NCBI GenBank assembly: GCA_041490205.1
Contig: JBGPSQ010000045.1
Span: forward strand, 1-14,910
Origin: DATDDB01 sp041490205
Lineage (GTDB): Bacteria; Pseudomonadota; Gammaproteobacteria; Burkholderiales; Gallionellaceae
DNA: 14,910 nucleotides
Direction of reading: 5' to 3'
Below the pieces are notes generated by a model. That model was not told the origin of the DNA. It did no database searches and saw only the letters and a list, made by a program, of their open reading frames with translations. The position numbers were made by a program, and so were the translations under genes. Every line of letters begins with the position of its first letter. The stretch's first letter is position 1. Of this stretch, positions 13,321 to 14,910 are shown one piece after another.

Positions 13321-13869
13321 ATGGACATGAACGCAGCGAACATCGCAAACTGGCTTACCCTTGCCCTCGCCATTTCAACGGTCTGGTTGGCCATTGAAAC
13401 GAGACGAATGAGCACAGCAGCAAAAAGCTCAATTGAATTGGAAACTCGCCCTTACCTTGCTTTCCGTGGTCTATATTTATCATTCGCCAAGCTTGCTAGC
13501 CCTGCTCCTCCAACAGAAACACCTGCTCTTCGAGTCGGCCTAAAGCTGTTTAATCCGGGCAAAGTACTCGTTACCTACCAAGTAGAATCCATCACCGTAT
13601 CGTTTCCTGGCAGTACATTGGATTCTCCAACCTTTGAAACCACTGGTGGAGTTATTCACCCGGGGGAAGAGACTCTATTCTTTTACCCTTGGCTGCCGTT
13701 CACTGGCCAGCCGAACATTCTCGGAGGCGGAGAGATTGCCTTCACCATCGCTTTTCGATCAACTGTGAATCAGCAATCTCGTGTCAAAGCTAAACTCACG
13801 TTCACAATTAAATCTGCTGATGCCAAAGATTACGAATGGATATTCTCCGAGGGACCTGTATATAGTTAA
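13321..13869 (+). CDS. Membrane-anchored hypothetical protein between rnfE and nth
   Basis: This 182-aa protein has one N-terminal helix (about 9-25, ANWLTLALAISTVWLAI) followed by ETRRM. The positive charges after the helix suggest that the rest lies in the cytoplasm. The remainder looks beta-rich (for example LRVGLKLFNPGKVLVTYQVE, 70-89) and could be an immunoglobulin-like fold. I do not recognise the family. The gene is clearly AT-richer than rnfE and nth and uses many codons the neighbours avoid, which suggests transfer. It lies where rnfE and nth are normally adjacent, so it is probably an insertion. The start may be 13321 or 13327; neither has a good ribosome binding site. It is followed by a block of nested palindromes. 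Confidence 0.6.
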   Translation: MDMNAANIANWLTLALAISTVWLAIETRRMSTAAKSSIELETRPYLAFRGLYLSFAKLASPAPPTETPALRVGLKLFNPGKVLVTYQVESITVSFPGSTLDSPTFETTGGVIHPGEETLFFYPWLPFTGQPNILGGGEIAFTIAFRSTVNQQSRVKAKLTFTIKSADAKDYEWIFSEGPVYS

Positions 13870-13898
13870 CACCTCGTTCTAGCCAGAAGAGTAGTCAA

Positions 13899-13977
13899 GT
13901 AGGGTGGATAAAGCGCGAAGCGCGTATCCACCAATTAGAATGGTGGATACGGCACGTTGTGCCTTTATCCACCCTAC
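13899..13977. repeat. 79-bp palindromic element, copy B
   Basis: The same family as copy A at 10576-10649, but inverted: the GCGCGAAGCGCG hairpin is on the left and the GGCAC/GTGCC hairpin is on the right. Ends GTAGGGTGGA and TCCACCCTAC are identical to copy A, and the centre keeps TATCCACCA and TGGTGGATA. It lies 30 bp after the stop of the membrane-anchored ORF. Confidence 0.8.
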
Positions 13978-13992
13978 GAAAACCATGCAGCT

Positions 13993-14015
13993 GGTAGGTG
14001 CGAATTTATTCGCAC
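13993..14015. repeat. Left outer palindrome before nth
   Basis: GTGCGAA, TTTA, TTCGCAC (13998-14015) is a 7-bp stem with a 4-nt loop, preceded by GGTAG. A nearly identical hairpin, followed by CTACC, lies at 14166-14188. The two bracket the C-rich palindromic block at 14042-14136, so three palindrome families are nested in one gap of 342 bp. Confidence 0.7.
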
Positions 14016-14041
14016 GCATTTTCTGATGACTGTGAAGCGTC

Positions 14042-14136
14042 CCTTCCCCCTTGCAGGGGGAAGGCTAGGATGGGGGTAGAGTAGTGGGGGAGCCGAGTTT
14101 CTACCCCCACCCTAACCCTCCCCCTGCAAGGGGGAG
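14042..14136. repeat. C-rich palindromic repeat before nth
   Basis: A second copy of the block in the rnfG-rnfE gap. It opens with the same 23-bp palindrome (14042-14064: CCTTCCCCC, TTGCA, GGGGGAAGG) and closes with CTCCCCCTGCAAGGGGGAG (14118-14136). GGGGGTAGA near 14073 can pair with TCTACCCCC near 14100. It is in the same orientation as the first copy. Confidence 0.75.
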
Positions 14137-14165
14137 GGAAGTTGGACGCAGCCCGACTTACTGCT

Positions 14166-14188
14166 GTGCGAATGAATTCGCACCTACC
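14166..14188. repeat. Right outer palindrome before nth
   Basis: GTGCGAA, TGAA, TTCGCAC followed by CTACC. Together with 13993-14015 it forms an inverted pair (GGTAG at one outer end, CTACC at the other) around the C-rich block. The hairpin ends 24 bp before the nth start codon. Confidence 0.7.
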
Positions 14189-14211
14189 AATGCCCAGCAA
14201 AATATAATTTC

Positions 14212-14844
14212 ATGAACCCCGCCAAACGCCAGGAAATTTTCACGCGATTCCGCGCAAACAACCCCCACCCCACCACCGAACTGGAATACAAAACTCCCTT
14301 CGAGTTGCTGGTAGCGGTGGTGCTCTCGGCGCAGGCGACGGACGTGAGCGTGAACGCGGCCACGCGCGTGCTGTTCCCCATCGCGAATACGCCGCAGGCG
14401 CTGCTAAACCTCGGCGAGGAAAAGCTGCGCGAGTACGTGCAGCGCATCGGGCTCTACAAGACGAAATCGAAACACATCATCCAGATGTGCCAGCTATTGC
14501 TGGAAAGGCACGGCGGCGAGGTGCCACAGACGCGCGAGGAACTGGAAGCCCTCCCCGGCGTGGGCCGCAAGACGGCGAACGTGTTGCTGAACACGGCCTT
14601 TGGCCAGCCCACCATTGCGGTGGATACGCACATCTTCCGCGTTTCCAACCGCACCGGGATTGCGCCCGGCAAGGATGTGCTGGAAGTGGAGCAAAAGCTG
14701 CTGAAATTCGTGCCGGAGGAATTCCGGCACGATGCGCACCATTGGCTGATTTTGCACGGGCGCTATGTGTGCCAGGCGCGCAAGCCGAAGTGCCCGCAGT
14801 GTTTGATCGTGGATTTGTGCGAGTACAGGGATAAAGTAATATAA
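14212..14844 (+). CDS. nth: Endonuclease III (DNA glycosylase/AP lyase)
   Basis: This 210-aa base-excision repair enzyme removes oxidised pyrimidines and cuts the strand at the resulting abasic site. It matches E. coli Nth through its full length and shares its numbering. The helix-hairpin-helix LPGVGRKTANVLLN (114-127) contains the catalytic Lys120, and Asp138 is in AVDTHIFRVSNR. The 4Fe-4S cluster is Cys187, Cys194, Cys197 and Cys203 in the usual C-x6-C-x2-C-x5-C arrangement. The gene follows rnfE in many proteobacteria, but here an extra ORF and 342 bp of repeats intervene, so it may no longer be part of the rnf transcript. No clear Shine-Dalgarno is seen; AAAATATAAT, also found before rnfB, lies 4 nt before the ATG. 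Confidence 0.97.
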   Translation: MNPAKRQEIFTRFRANNPHPTTELEYKTPFELLVAVVLSAQATDVSVNAATRVLFPIANTPQALLNLGEEKLREYVQRIGLYKTKSKHIIQMCQLLLERHGGEVPQTREELEALPGVGRKTANVLLNTAFGQPTIAVDTHIFRVSNRTGIAPGKDVLEVEQKLLKFVPEEFRHDAHHWLILHGRYVCQARKPKCPQCLIVDLCEYRDKVI

Positions 14845-14853
14845 AAACCTCCA

Positions 14854-14881
14854 CGTCATTCCCACAAAGGCGGGAATGACG
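14854..14881. repeat. 10-bp stem hairpin after nth
   Basis: CGTCATTCCC (14854-14863) and GGGAATGACG (14872-14881) form a perfect 10-bp stem around an 8-nt loop. This starts 9 bp after the nth stop. A U-tract is lacking on the plus strand, so it looks more like a dispersed repeat (CGTCATTCCC is common in such elements) than an efficient terminator, though it could stabilise the 3' end. Confidence 0.6.
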
Positions 14882-14895
14882 GCAGTAGTAGTAGG

Positions 14896-14910
14896 TCGGG
14901 CTCCGCCCGA
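14896..14910. repeat. Hairpin at the window edge
   Basis: TCGGGC, TCC, GCCCGA is a 6-bp stem with a 3-nt loop ending at the last base of the window. The preceding GTAGG suggests a larger palindrome that continues outside. It is another REP-like motif; the full element cannot be seen. Confidence 0.5.

Overview
The window looks like a moderately GC-rich proteobacterial chromosome, most likely betaproteobacterial. This rests on the rnfABCDGE-nth gene order, a YfaZ-type porin, an Hsp15 homologue, a DUF4124 lipoprotein-era secreted protein and several families of short intergenic palindromes. Placement in Nitrosomonadales (for example Gallionellaceae) is a guess from overall feel and cannot be proven here. 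There are no tRNA, rRNA, CRISPR or transposase genes.

Region 1 (1-3855) carries ald (alanine dehydrogenase), with a pair of 13-bp direct repeats upstream of a candidate promoter, then a large secreted DUF4124 plus ankyrin-repeat protein whose C-terminal third I do not recognise.

Region 2 (3856-6090) is an accessory patch of short genes. It has a nucleotidyltransferase-fold protein translationally coupled (ATGA overlap) to a 58-residue protein, a cytosolic hypothetical protein, a two-helix membrane protein and a small lipoprotein. Two of these unrelated genes are each followed, within about 20 bases of the stop codon, by nearly the same 20-mer (18 of 20 identical) and a hairpin, which gives a cassette-like layout.

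Region 3 (6116-7204, minus strand) holds hslR (Hsp15) and a YfaZ-family outer membrane protein, separated by a clear intrinsic terminator that belongs to the latter.

Region 4 (7205-14844) is the rnf/rsx locus: rnfA, B, C, D, G, E, an unrelated membrane-anchored ORF, then nth (endonuclease III). RnfABCDGE is an inner-membrane redox pump that couples electron flow between ferredoxin and NAD to ion translocation, or in rsx-type systems reduces SoxR. All iron-sulfur cysteine motifs and both covalent-FMN threonine sites can be located. The striking feature is non-coding. Three of the five rnf gene junctions, and the whole gap before nth, are filled by palindromic repeats from at least four families, while every reading frame stays intact. 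The first 8.6 kb lacks these families. The most interesting items for follow-up are the coupled nucleotidyltransferase/58-aa pair, the repeated post-stop 20-mer, and the repeat-loaded rnf operon with two inverted copies of a 74-79-bp element bracketing rnfD-rnfG-rnfE.
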